Origin: Larimichthys crocea
Taxonomy: Eukaryota > Chordata > Actinopteri > Sciaenidae
Assembly (NCBI RefSeq): GCF_000972845.2
Contig: NC_040016.1
Location: forward strand, 21,496,807 to 21,560,806
Length of the DNA stretch: 64,000 nt
Direction: 5' to 3'
The notes beneath the pieces are model-generated. The model was not told the origin of the DNA. It saw nothing but the letters and a program-made list of their open reading frames with translations, and made no database searches. Numbering within the stretch: the stretch's first letter is position 1; each line of letters begins with the position of its first letter. Below, one piece after another: positions 11,422-23,900 of this stretch. A program made the translations under genes and the position numbers.

Positions 11422-11483
11422 AAAAAGTGAAAAAATATATATATTAATTATTAATATTTTAAAGGAAAAAACATCTGGATTTT

Positions 11484-11618
11484 ATGACAAAGCCCAAAGA
11501 GAATGGGACATGCCCCATATGTGGCAAGAGCCTACTGCTGTTCGCAAAACATTCGAACAGTCATTCACCCGGGACCTTGCCCCATTGCAGGGTGTGTGCC
11601 ACATTAATTAAATATTGA
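11484..11618 (+). CDS. Zinc-finger N-terminal open frame of the fragment
   Basis: This 44-residue frame carries CX2CX9HX3H followed by HCX2C, a plausible zinc-binding unit. It begins immediately after the last A-rich array monomer, so the upstream exon or promoter is missing or replaced. It ends in a stop within AT-rich sequence that may be a small insertion relative to the original gene. Confidence 0.3.
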   Translation: MTKPKENGTCPICGKSLLLFAKHSNSHSPGTLPHCRVCATLIKY

Positions 11619-12048
11619 CAAACATCTGAAGGTCCACCGGGACCTTACAGTGGTCCAGATTGCAGAGGAGCGGGCAAAAATAAAGAGAGCCTCATCGATT
11701 GCCGCCCTGGCAAGACTGAGGGCCAGCAACCCTCAGCCGGCCATAGTGAGCCAGCTGGATTTGGATGACCCAGGGGAGGGCTCCTCCACATCCCAGCCCC
11801 AAGGCTGCCAAAAGCCAGTGTAAGAGGCTCTTAAAGAACGTCCAGGATTTGACGGGCCAGGTAGAGAGTCGCCTTGCTCGCTGTAAGGTGAGTGAATGAA
11901 AAATAAATAGCAAATATACAATCTATCCATAATCAATTTCTCTGAATATATTTCATATATAACAATATATTAACAATTTCTCTAAATTTTTACATTGCAA
12001 TTACTTTGCATCCCTGTTTTCTCTTGCTGTTTGTTTTTCCCTCTGCAG

Positions 12049-12360
12049 AGAAAGATGCGGGCTCAGTGCCAGCCCCAGCCATCTTCCTCCTCTTTGTCTT
12101 CCGAGGAGGAAGATGAGCCCCAGCAACCCCAGCATCCACAGCCCCAACAGCAGCCGCAGCCGCAGCCGCAGCCACAAGAGCAGCAGCAGTCGCAGCCCCA
12201 AAAGCAGCTGCAGCCGCAGCCCCAAAAGCAGCTGCAGCAGCAGCCGCAGCCGCAGCCACAACAGCAACCGCAGCCACAACCACAACAGCAGCCCAGGCAG
12301 CAGCCGCAGCGCAAGTCTGCGAAGAGGAAGCTGGCTTTCTCCTCAGACGGCCCCGCTAAC
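12049..12360 (+). CDS. Q/P-rich exon of the zinc-finger fragment
   Basis: A phase-0 exon of 104 codons begins RKMRAQ, has a serine/glutamate patch, then about 60 residues of Gln-Pro repeat (CAG/CCG/CCA codons, a coding microsatellite), and ends with basic residues before GPAN and a GTGAGA donor. The other frames of this repeat give Ala- or Leu-rich translations, which are shadows. Confidence 0.4.
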
Positions 12361-12539
12361 GTGAGAAGATAAGCGATTAGTGTGATACAGTGCCGTAATC
12401 ATTTAGCCGAAAGGACAAAGTATGTCACTCAATCATGTCTCAATATTGTTGTTCTCTCTTTACCCAGGAGAGCTCCAGTGCTGACGAGGCCCCTCCCCAA
12501 TTTTACCAATTACCGATTGTTAACATGCACTTTTGTCAG

Positions 12540-14150
12540 GTACTTTCTACTATAACTCCAATTTTTCATGACTTTGTAATGTTTCTTTAAATCAGATACA
12601 GAAAAACAACTGCCTGGAAGTCATCAGGAACACACTGACACTGGAAACTAGTATTTTTGCGGTTTAGTATGTCTTATGTACTGACCTGAATACTTCAACA
12701 AGCAACTTTACTAACAGCCAAACATCAAGCAAGTGCAACAACATGACAGCAGCACTCCTGTCTGGAAGCTTCTTGCTCAGTCACTTTTTTATTGTTTCTC
12801 TAGAGCTTCCTCCTTCAACTTCCCCTTCCCTTACACTTATCACAGGTGATTGTACCCCAGCACAAAGTTCTATAATGCAAAAACAGACGTGCACGGTGCA
12901 GAGCAGGAATGACAGAGACACCATTTACCTGAAAACAAGTCAATAAACAGGCATAAAAAATGATTTTGAATTGTTATTTCATGGTAGAAAAGTTATAAAA
13001 GAATGCATGCTTCTTTAAAAATACCAGTTTCCTGAGGACCCGAGTCAACAGCATCCAATTCTGCCTATGCAGTTTTAATAGGTGTAACTATTTATTTATT
13101 TAAAATTTGCTACAAGTCTTAAATTTGAAGAATCATACACTGTCAGGGAAGGTAGGGGCATGACTAGCAAGTCAAACGCTTGGTCTATTGTACAAGATTA
13201 GACTGTCATGCATATTGGCACACAATGACATGCAGCCGGAGCATGACTAGGAGATGATGTGTGGTGACAAAGACAACATTTAGACAAAAACACCTGGTTT
13301 CAACTCTGGTTCCTTTGTCACAAAAAGGCATAAACAAATTTACCTGCGTCTTATTCAAAGTGTCCGTCTGTGTAAGTCTCTTTGTATTTCCATGTCTGTC
13401 CGAACACGTGATGTTTTATTTCTCCCACTCTGCTAAATAACATGGTTCATACTGTGCCTGTATACTGTACATTCTGCTTCTGCTGACTTAATTATCCCCA
13501 AGAGTATACTCTTACATAACAGGCTCAACACACACACACACACGATGTACATAAAAAGCATGCACACACACATACACACACACAGCAGTAACACATGGGA
13601 AAGTAGTTAAATGCTTCAAACACACACAGACGTATGCACACACACACACTTGAACAAACTCTACTCGTGCACACAAACAATCCAACTTTGTAACGAGTAA
13701 TTCAATCTCTGGACTGGATCAAACATCATGATTTTTATAACTGTTGTTTGTAACTAAAGCTGGAGACAGACCTGAAGAGCAGCTGAAACTCAGCAAATAA
13801 CTCTGAATGCTTGACTTCCACTACCACACACAGGTTTTGTTTTCTTTGTTCAAGCTGTCAGAAAGGGGCAGCACAAGCTAAATGACTGAGTAAATACAGA
13901 GAAACACAATGAGTTGCATCAGAGGGAAACAGGCCAATACAAGTTTGCATTTCTCCTACAACCACAGATTTCACAAATGGAGAGAAAAGAAATGTGATGT
14001 TGGTTTACCCGGTGTCTCCAGGTAAGAGGAACCGATAACTAATTAAGTTCATTACGACTTAAAACAATATCGGAATTTTAGGTACGACTACGGAGCCTGA
14101 AGTAATAAAAGGTCAGCAGAGAACAAAGAACACAAAACAGGTAAGTTTAA
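12540..14150. other. Intergenic sequence with CA-rich patches
   Basis: No gene was recognised. A short pyrimidine-tract acceptor followed by an open 42 bp block (12803-12844) could be another exon of the upstream fragment, but the support is weak. Imperfect CA repeats lie at about 13528-13660. Confidence 0.5.
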
Positions 14151-14196
14151 TATGTGTGTGTGTGTATGTATGTATGTATGTATGTATGTATGTATG

Positions 14197-14232
<36 letters not shown>

Positions 14233-14243
14233 TACACACACAC

Positions 14244-14278
<35 letters not shown>
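14151..14278. repeat. Compound microsatellite (TG)(TATG)(TA)(CA)(TA)(CA)
   Basis: About 128 bp of almost uninterrupted alternating purine/pyrimidine: TG repeats, then TATG tetramers, TA, CA, TA and CA blocks. The open frames over it (Cys/Val/Tyr/His-Thr repeats) are artefacts of the repeat. Confidence 0.9.
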
Positions 14279-16537
14279 GAAAGGTATCATCGAGATACAA
14301 AGCTGAAGGGAGGGTTCGTTTCCTCTCCCAGGTTGAGCGATGGTGGTTCAAACTGTGGCCTGCCATCTTCTTCAAAAGGAGAATCCAAAGTCAGAGGCAC
14401 TGTGTTGTCATGGGGATCTCAAAGACCCAGAGTCTAAAGCAAAGACATGCAGAAAGAGTAATTATCCCACTGTATAACACAGGTTATCATTAGTTTGACA
14501 CACGCGTATCTTTTTTGCCCCCTTACTCTATGCCAGCCTTGGTATGATTGACTTAAAATGATAATGTCAAAGCTGTTATTGATGTTTAGCACCTCACAGG
14601 CAGAACTGCGAATTTCCTCAAACATATATGTGTAGAAATTATCAGAAATGTGTCTTTCATATAATTTTTGTGTATCAAGTTGCCAATCGGACTGCAGAGG
14701 AAGTCTTTGCTGGCTTGTCCTGGCTACACTGGAAGCCCAGAAAACATTCGCCGTTGCTCAACAGAGGGTAAATTGCCATCAGATGATCGCTGATGGGTTC
14801 TGAGATTGCTCTAAATATGAAGCTGCTGTTGCCCTACGCTCATTCGTTTGTATTGTATGTTTTTGTTTTTTTTAATTTTCCTCTTGGTTTTGTTGAGGTG
14901 TTTCAGTTTGGTTCCTGTGGTTACCAAGGACACAGAGGAAAACATCCAATGATTTATGGCCAAATTATGGCAAAATCTTGTTAATGAGGTGCCACATGTC
15001 ATAATGCAGCCCTGTACAGGAAGTCAGTAGTTCGTAGTAAGTGGGCTACAATGTGGAGGGAAAGGGACATTGCCAAATGGGAGCAAACGTGGGGAAAAAA
15101 CTAATGGGAAAACGTGCATTCATGGTGTCCCTATGGCCCATACCGAGTTACCACAACATCCTGGGATCCAAACTGGTCACATTTGATTTTCACATCATTC
15201 CTCGCTTTGCCCCTTCCATTTCCTGTCTTATTTCTATTTTTGGACTGTAGAACAAAAGGCGAAAGTACCATGAAACACTAATCTTAAAAACACGCAGATT
15301 TTGTTTTTGCTTTTTGTTCTGCGTTAAGGCCAGAAAACTGTCAGGATGATGAATCGGAAAGAGAAATTCTCAGCAGCAAAGTCTATTTCTGGAGCTGGCA
15401 GGCAGAGAATGGAAATGTCAGCGCTGTGTTTCTTTCTCTAGAGTGTCAGTTATTTAAAGCTTGGACTTTGGTAACATGACAGCAAAATTAACATTCATGT
15501 TATTACCAGCAGGTCCAAGCCACCAACATCAGCATTCTGACTGAACGGAGGGGGCTTTGGCTGGGTCACATGGAAGCAACAATCATATATTATATTGATA
15601 ATTGTGTTGGTACTGTGCCTGAAAGAGCTTTCTGTCATTACTGATTACTTGCTATGACGCATTAACAGGACATTTTAAATTAGTATTTTGTATAGCACTC
15701 ATGTAAATACTTTCATGGGAGTGAGTTGATTTGAAAAAAAAAAAAAAGCTCACGTAACCACAGCTATTGAGGGAAAATTAGTCTGGGAAAATTAGCTGTG
15801 TTCAGTACCCAGCTCCTATTAATCACCAGTGTGTCTGAGCCTTTATTTCCCCGTTGTGAAACGGATGTTTGGGTCAAAATATTCCATAAACTGAAGCAGC
15901 TTCACAGAGCCACTTACTGCCGTTATTTCAGAACATGCAGCTTAATTTATTGGGGGGGGTTGTTTGTGCAGAGTTTCCTCCTGTTTTCAGGAGCTTAGGT
16001 AAGTGATTTCTGTTTTGGTTTATTTTTGTTTGCTTAGGTAAGCATGGGTTGGATTGATTTAGCTCGCTTTCTGTGGGTTTGTAGTGCCACCGTGAAGCCA
16101 ACACAAGCTCTTAACTTTGGAAAAACACATTTGTCAAAGGGTGAACAAATATTACTCACCCTAACAGTTCCCAGGGGTGCAAAGGTTTTTGCCTCAAATC
16201 TTTTGGCTACAGACAGAGCACACATATCACAAGGAGAGCCTGCTGCCAGCTGGCCTTTTATCCCCAGAGGCTACCATGAAACAACCAATCATCTACCAGG
16301 AACCACCTGGGCATTCAGTCCAACCAATCATAGCGGCTCACCTGCAGCTCAAACACAAGAGGTCCACAGGAAAGAGATTCACAGCACATACCATAGCATT
16401 CAAAGCCGATAGAAACTTGGATTGTAACAGTGGTGAAGGGTTATCAATGCAATCCATAGATTGTAGAACGAAGGTCCTTGGATTCAATGGATCATTGCAA
16501 AGAAATAATTGAATGACCCCCTAGGTGCTCAAACAAG
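14279..16537. other. Intergenic sequence, no gene recognised
   Basis: Non-coding-looking DNA. A 122-codon frame at 16044-16412 has no recognisable domain. Its composition, running into a known-looking interspersed repeat, suggests it is part of degraded transposon sequence. Confidence 0.5.
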
Positions 16538-16830
16538 CCACCTGTAACAGCACCCACCTGTCAATCAAAGCGCCCCACGCTGTTAATTATGCATAATTTT
16601 AAAACATAATAAATTCAAACAGGTAAGTTTTTAAAAAATTCACCCTCAGTACAGTTGTCATGAACGGGGAAATTAGCTACAGAGACCAAAACTGTTTTTT
16701 GTACCAGGCTGTAAACATGTTTATTTCTGAAGTGAAGAATTTGAACATGGGGACTTATGGAGACTGACTCACTTCTGGAGCCAGCCTCAAGTGGACGTTT
16801 GAGGAACTGCATTTCCTGCAAACTCCTGCA
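16538..16830 (+). repeat. Interspersed repeat family A, copy 1
   Basis: It carries blocks such as CACCTGTCAATCAAAGC, GGGGAAATTAGCTACAGAGA and AACATGGGGACTTATGGAGA, ending near GAGGAACTGCA. The same blocks recur at 26839-27015 and, on the minus strand, at 46861-47107. Four partial copies in one window indicate a dispersed, probably non-autonomous mobile element. Its class was not determined. Confidence 0.65.
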
Positions 16831-16932
16831 TGAAAGAACATGTATTTCTCGAGATTATACCTGCAGTTGTCGTAATATTTTTTTCATATATTCATTTGTG
16901 TGTGCAAAAATCTTTTCAGACTTTAAGGGTGT

Positions 16933-17342
16933 TGTTACGACCAGATATTGGGGGTATGAGGAAGTAACATAAAACCAAGGTGTTGTGGTAAATAAACAAA
17001 GGTATTTATTAAATGAACAGTTCAAATTTTTCTTAACAAAAGGAGGTGAGGCAAAAGGGGAACAAAGGGCGAGTTTAAAAGAACAACCAAATATAACAAA
17101 AGGAGAACTCTGAGCAGAGCCTATATCATCTAACTTGAAAACCAAAACGAGAAACAAAAACCTCACTATCCAACCTATCGATAAAGATACCGTGCCAATC
17201 CCGGCCCTGCACGACTCACAGACCTGTGCCGATGTTGACCCCGCCTCATTCAGGTGGGGCCAACTGGGAACCGGCAACCACACACCTGTATTTTCATACA
17301 TACAAATATAAACCGGGGGACGAGACGGCAGCGGCCATAACA
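16933..17342 (-). mobile_element. Solo LTR, internally deleted copy
   Basis: It begins TGTTACGACC and ends CCATAACA, the TG...CA form of retroviral-type LTRs, and is clearly homologous to the 698 bp LTR at 61593-62290. The flanks GGTGT and GGCGC could be a decayed 5 bp target duplication differing by two transitions. A minus-strand AATAAA lies near one end, which suggests the LTR reads on the minus strand. No internal retrotransposon genes are present. Confidence 0.65.
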
Positions 17343-17911
17343 GGCGCCAGCATTCAAATACCATATGTCAACATCTGTTTAGTATGAAAAAAAGAACTAT
17401 GTGACATCTAAAGTACTTAAATTGTCCAACCAAATATAGGCACAGACATCTATGGCCTAATCAGTGCTTACTGGGAAAAGTTCTATACTTTATATACGAC
17501 TCCAAACTGCTTCTGTAGGTTTTGAATTATGAGAACACGGACAAACAGCAATGTTGCAACAAGGGCCAGATGCTCTTAACTACATACACATTACAGTTGC
17601 CAGTTATTGAAATTGCCACAGGACAGTTTTTAACCTATTTGATATCATGTATTTGAAGCAGCAGCGAATGTGCTGGAATGCAGCCTCATGCGTTGGCTTG
17701 AATACTTTAAATCTTGTATTACAGGCTTTGTAGGATTAGAGTTCATTATGTTGTCAAAGGGATTTTGGTACATAAGTCCCCTGAGTTGGGAAATTGAACT
17801 TGAATGTAATAATCCATGTGTATGTGTGTGTAAATGTAAGTAAGTGTCTACGTACTTTAAATGCCCCAGAAATATTCAATAATCACACGAGACACAAAAA
17901 ACACAGACTTC

Positions 17912-20900
17912 GTTTTCTGAAGACAAATTTTTTATTAAGAAATAAAAAAAGTTTTACACCTTTGTAAAACCTGTTCAAACACTTATTTTTTTTATTTTTT
18001 TTTAGGTTTTTTTTTCTAGCTTACAGGTTGGCCATAGAAATAAAAAATAAAAGCTTTCAAATTCTTTTAGAAATGTTTTTTTTTTCCTTCACCAAGAATT
18101 AAAAAACATTTTCCCCATGTACATTCTCAAAAAGGAAGGGCTGGTATACAGTATAATGCAGGAAAGACAGAGGCATTGTCATTGGAGACCATGATCAGAA
18201 TGAGTCTGACGAGAGGATGTGGAGGATGAGCAGGACTCCATTTCCCAGATGACTTAGCGCTGAGATACCCATCATTTAAGCAAGTAAAAAGGAGGAAAGG
18301 ATGTTTTGTTTTGGTTTGTTTCATTGTTAGAATCTTGTCCTCCAAAGTCAAACTTCAATGAAAAGGTAAAAAGATGACATCTTTTGCAACCTTCAAACCA
18401 AAGAACAAAGGTCATCTTTGCGTTAAGGATGATGCCAGGAAATGGAGCCCCATTTATCTTCCTTCGCAGCCACGCAGAGTCACAGATTGACTTCAAACGG
18501 ATTTAGTCACATCTACATGGCCCGAAGATCACATCTGTATGGTCTAATGTTGCATCTACATCACAGAGGCAGACCGATCAGATTCAGAATCCTGCAGATA
18601 TGGTGGCATTTTCATCGCGAAACACGATGAAGGCAACGTTAAGGAATTGAAAATCAGGCTGATCTGTTTCTGTGTGGATGCAGTTTGGTTTCTCAGTTTG
18701 TTGGATAAAGCACTAAGGTTGCAGGGTTTGGCGGAGTTGAATTCAAATGTCTGAATAAGCAGAATGTAAGAAATTGCATACAAGGTTTTAAAGAAAAGCC
18801 CACGATTGATATGGTGTTTTTTTTTTTTTTTTAAATTGGATTTACTGCTCTCGTTGCTGAGGTGCAAGCTCTTCCAAAAGCAGCCACAATTACTCCAAGG
18901 TATTTTGTTCCATCACAAGAAAATGAGGCCTTATATAAGGTACTGGTTTGAATGAAATTGGTGGACTTTGGTGGTGGCATGCTTTTGGAAGGCCGCCTGA
19001 TTTTTAGCAACACAGCAGTACGCAGATAAAAGATACGCAGGTAGAGAGATGGTGGGCTTAGTGGCAGTGTTACTGTGTTTCATACCCCTCACAAACTCCC
19101 AACTTAGCAGTCTGTCACAAAAAATAAAATAAAAATGGTATTTCGCAAAGAAATTCAGTTGTGTGATGACTTTGAGTCACTTCATCATTTTATTCTCAGT
19201 GCATTTCAAACCACACGATTTTTTTCTGATGGAATAGTGGTTTCGTTTATTTTGGTTCCACACTGCAGAGCATATTGTGGCAGGATTTTTAATTTAACTG
19301 GACCCTGAAGATTCAAATTATCTTCCTCAATAATTCACAGGCTATCGTCTTACTTCAAAGGTTAGTATCACCTATTGGAAAAAACAGCATGAAAAATAAG
19401 TATTCTACAAAGTATTGCACGTAACAAATTGTAGCTTTTTTTTGTTTCTTTTTTTTTTCTTTTTTTTGATTGATAGTTGTACATGTTACTCCAATGACAG
19501 AGGTTCAAATACACGATATTTGGAATACAAAAAGGCAAATGTGACAGACACACAATCCAAAAAAAAAAAAAACAACAACAACAACAAGATAAGACAAAGA
19601 CACTGCTGAGTTCAAATAAAACAAGCTCGATGAAAATAAAAAGATATGAATTCTTCTTCACCCTAAAAAATAAATCTTCAGAAACTTTTACATTCACCCG
19701 CAGGTGACTCACATTTCAACATTCGGCGGTAAAAACTTGTGCATCACTAATGCTTCGATTCTTTTGCAAATTCATTATCTCTGAGGAAAAACTGGTTAGC
19801 TTAGGTTAACGGGAAGCTTACATAGGCTAACTGATGGGGAGTGTAAGAAGGCGGAGGGACTGGTACATAATGTAAATATACACAGAGAGGCAGAATAAAC
19901 CAATAAATGACTGCATTAGTTATTATTTCTGGTCCATGGTTCCCCACCAAATGAAAGATCTCAGCACTAGGAAAGTCAGACTCTATATTTCATGGCATAT
20001 TTTTGTGTCTGTGTTTTTACTCTTTGCTACAGATGTTTAATTAGCGATTGGCAGCTATTTCTTGAAGTTTCCACAATAATCAACTTCTTTTTTTTGTGCA
20101 TCTTTGTGAATTTTTTATAGACACACCAATGCTGAAAACCTGAGTAGACGAAACTAAAAGGGTGAGACAGAATCTTAAACTGTCCCTACGAGCTCTGTGC
20201 AATTTTTGTTTTTCTTTTTTAAAAAATGCCATTAATAATTTTGTGCTGTTGTTCTTTTTGGAAGGTCCGGACGGATTCTTCTTTTTTTTTTAACCCTAGA
20301 GCAAAGATCCTTCAGGAGGAACCAAGAACCAGATCTGTACAAAAAGTTTAAAGATTAAAATGAAGCTTTTTTCTTTTTATCTGTATTAAAATGGGAGATC
20401 TGCAATGGGAGCTTAACTGTACAAAGACGACTTATATAGGAAAAGTTTGTTACTGTATGAAAATAGATGTCTGCTGTGGATTTGGTATAACAAATCCCTT
20501 TTAATGATATGAACTACTTTATTCTATTGAAATAAAAATGCAATAAACGGACACAAAAAAACGGATGATCAAAGCTTAGATGAAGCGTGAAAATGAAGCC
20601 CTGGTCTCGTGATCACATTGACGTGACCTTGTTGGTCGAATTCCTGCAGTGCACGTTTACTGTATAACTGTATAGCTGATGATTTGTTTTTGATCTATTT
20701 TAATATGTCTGCTTTTGGGAGAAGAGAAGCACCTAAAGCAAAAAAAAAAAGAGTTTTGACATTATTTCTGAGGCCAATGAGGACCCTGAATAAAAAGATG
20801 GCAGTGTTTATTTGGCCTCATCATCCAAATTCTACAAATAAGGTGCAATTAAAACTCACTCTGACTCTCTCTCTCTCTCTCTCTTTTTGTCTTTGATTGT

Positions 20901-23900
20901 GGACAAAATAGGCAGTTAAGGTGTGATTTTCCATTCTGTGTGGCAAAGAACTCACTGAGTGCCTTCCAAGCTGCATCAAAACATCGATGTTTTGATTGCT
21001 GCCATTAAATGTTCGCTCTTTGTCACCCACAGTCACAAGTCTAATTTTTTTTTGGACGCTGGGTTTAATGCAGCTATACAGTAGATAAAAGCACTACAGA
21101 GAAGGTCCTGAGTGGATGGTCGCTGGTGACACATACACATGGGAAACCCCTTGTTACACAGACATATTAAAATGAATGTAACAGTAATAATTGTCATACT
21201 TATCAGATAGTTTGCTAACAGTTCACGTTGTTAATATTATGGCCCTCTATTTTCATGAAGAATGTAATGTAGTTTCACTTTTAATGTTTGATTAAAAACA
21301 ATCAGCCAGAGTTGGAGAATACGTAGAGAATACGCAGGGCACGTTTTTGCACCACACCAGTGATTAACGGGGTTCGGATGTTGCTGGTTTCAATGGGAGC
21401 CATGTCAACGTGAAGTTAAGTAAAGTTTACTTATTGGCAGTTTTGATTCTATGAAATCTGCAGGTCATTAAAAGTCTTGAGACATTTTAAATGAGCTGAA
21501 GTTAAGGCTAATCTATGCACATGTGTTAGTGCAGGTTTTAGGGGGTGTCTTTTATTATTAGATTCGAAGTTCAGAAGTTTACGAATGTCGTCTTTTTATT
21601 TTGGTTTTTGGTTGATTTGAATTCCAGGCAGTCAAGTCTGAGTCTGACTTTAGTCAGTTCTAAGTTTTGTAGGATTATTTATGACACATCAAGTCCTCAC
21701 TAACTTTATTTAAGATGGGATGTGTAGAAAAATCGGTAGAACTTGCTCTGCCAAACATTCATTTTTAAAAATTTTAATTGCGTTTTTTTGGGTCTTCAGC
21801 TCTTATTTTTTCAGAGAGGTGAGGACGACATGGCGACCGTGGAAAAAAAACCCTGACCAAACTATTCACTGGCTCCGATTTGTCTGCAGCCAGCTGCCAC
21901 ATTTCACAGTGTCTGGAAAGGAGTTTGACACTCAGACGAGTCGACAGTCTGACTCTGGCTGATTTGTTGTCGAGTGTCACCGAACCAACGGTTGCTTTGA
22001 GTCATTGAGTTGGTGACAAGTTATTTAACCACTGGCTACAGTGCCCTGTCTGGATGAATGTCTCCAAATTAAATACTGTCCCCTGGTATTTACAGAAGAG
22101 GAAAAAAAAAAGCTATAAACCCCCCAACACCTACAAACTTACAGATGGAGCCATTGTAGAATTCCCATTTTTTTTGACTGTACATTGAAATGCTCACTGA
22201 ATGTTTGACCCACACCCCCACAAGCAAAAATATTTGGGAAAAATCAGTTGCATTGTTTGTTTGTGCGATGATAAAAAACAAAAAAAAACAGAACTGTTGG
22301 CAGGTCCAACGCTAGAGACGCATGATGAGGACTGTAACTACAATGGCTGCCACTGTAAATGTATGATTTGTATAATAGCTTAGTATTTTCACCAGATGAA
22401 AGAAGTGTTCCTTCTTCTATGTAAAACTACAGCAATTATCATCAATAGTGAATACCAATAACATTATAGTCTTAATAAAAAAAAATCTAAACATTGACAG
22501 AGGAAAAAAAAACTAATAATAATGTAACTTCCTCTGCAGAAAATAAAATAAATCCAATCCAAAATTGTAAGCCAAGAGTGCCTAGTGCAGTCACTAATGT
22601 ACTGTAAACTGGTCTAGGACAGAGAAATATAGATAGAGAGATAGATATAGATAGACTGATTAGCTACTACTGTACAGTACGCCACAGACAACACACTCAA
22701 GGGTTCAACCTCCACACTTCAAATCCTTTCAGATACGTCTCTCTTTGTGCAGGAGCAGGTTTCCCAGACACTGTCTCAGTGCTAGTTTTCTCTTTGACCC
22801 ATAGTTTATGGCTATGGAAGTTTGGGGGATATGTGGAGCTAAGGTGCGTTTAAGAACCAGAAACTCTGGTTTAATAACGGTCGTAGGCTATCCTGGCAAT
22901 GTGTCAATTATTTTCAAATGTCTGAATTTTTTCAGCATGTTTGTGGCTGGACTATGATTTTTAAGAAAAGGCGGCAAAAGGAAAAGAGTTTAACTTTGGT
23001 GGCCGCAGCTTTGGGATTTTCTGCGAGTTTGTTTTTGTTTTTTTTAGATCTGGACAGAAAAAATGAAATAAACAGGATGTAGAAATTGTGGGATTGTGGA
23101 TCATTTCCCTGTGACAGCCACATTTTGAAATATGGTCGAGTTTATAAGCAGCTGAAATGACATCAATATGCTTTTCAGGATTTCTGATCACTGAAGCAGG
23201 GGGTGTTTATTTATTTAGTCTTCATCTCTAATTGTGATATGATTAAAATAACACATCATTTTTTTTAATAAAATGATGCTGTACCTGTAGCGCCTCGATC
23301 ATCTACCTCAACTGGGCCTCAGTAGAACAGAATAAGCCGAAGTTGAACCCTATGGCACATGCCTTAAATAAGTGCACCCTGTTCCTTGTATCACAGGCAA
23401 AGAGATGTTATACTTTCCAAGAACAAAAAAAACTGCTTTTCTGTGATACATGTAAGAAACCTTTTTTTTTCATATTGTGGCTACAAAAGGCTGTTTGATT
23501 CCAAGACTCAATAACCACTTTCTTCTTCTTTTTTTTGCTTTTTTTTTTAGAACAATGGCTGGTTTTTTTCTGCAAAAGTAGCTGGTGGAACAGAAATCTA
23601 CCAGCGTACGACCAGAGGCTGGTGCTATTTCGCCACTCTGCCTTTAAACAAGACGAGAGAGGGAAGTGTAGTCACATGAATATTACGAATAGGAAAACAA
23701 AAACAACTCGTGAGCAATTCAGAAATAGATTTGAAATGTGATTGCTACCCTCTTAAGAACATCACCAAGAGCAAACTACTTCCAAAGTATTCCTAAAAGA
23801 TTTGAAACGGGAACTTTTTTTTTTTTTTCCTTAAAACCCTTATCAGTCCACCAGACAGACAGATAGACAGATAGACAGAAAGCTAGCTAGCTTTAGAAGC

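Larger units (their letters stand above)
1983..11432 (+). repeat. Composite satellite: tRNA-like modules alternating with A-rich 20-mers
   Basis: About 9.4 kb is built from two interleaved units. Unit 1 is a ~20-21 bp monomer close to AAAAAAGTCTGAATTTTAAG, in runs of roughly 3 to 15. Unit 2 is a ~72 bp tRNA-like module with D-arm GCTCAGTGGGTTGAGC, core AGCCCCATGTACAAAGGCT and T-arm CTGGTTTCGAATCCCAG. About 31 modules begin near 2166, 2350, 2825, 3135, 3279, 3489, 3668, 3919, 4349, 4548, 4795, 5202, 5417, 5633, 6177, 6527, 6951, 7155, 7365, 7635, 8212, 8546, 8954, 9120, 9355, 9513, 9721, 10029, 10591 (5' part lost), 11009 and 11350, all on the plus strand and 150-600 bp apart. A truncated 3' end of a module lies at 1983-2006, before a poly(A) run. 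Most copies carry scattered 1 bp indels; the last two match the consensus. The open frames here are translations of the repeat and are not genes. Confidence 0.9.
11484..12539 (+). pseudogene. Zinc-finger gene fragment with Q/P-rich exon, frameshifted
   Basis: Three exon-like blocks with matching splice sites lie on the plus strand. Block 1 (11484-11887) opens with an ATG and a C2H2-like finger (C10, C13, H23, H27 in TCPICGKSLLLFAKH...H), then a HCRVC motif, and stops at 11616-11618. Another frame resumes at about 11620 with HLKVHRDL and an acidic stretch to a stop at 11821. A third frame (CKRLLKN...ESRLARCK) reaches the donor at 11887/GTGAGT. Block 2 (12049-12360) follows TTTTTCCCTCTGCAG and encodes an S/E-rich patch, a long Q/P repeat and a basic RKSAKRK segment. 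Block 3 (12468-12539) follows a pyrimidine tract and CAG and ends at CAG/GTACTT. All joins are phase 0, so this was once a real gene, but block 1 needs at least two frame changes. The family is unknown to me. Sequencing errors next to the array, rather than true decay, are possible. Confidence 0.5.

Noticed and set aside
14088..14493. Open frames with Cys-Val, Tyr-Ile and His-Thr repeats
   Set aside because: Translations of the compound microsatellite.
16044..16412. 122-codon open frame
   Set aside because: No recognisable domain, no flanking splice sites that support it, and it runs into interspersed-repeat sequence.
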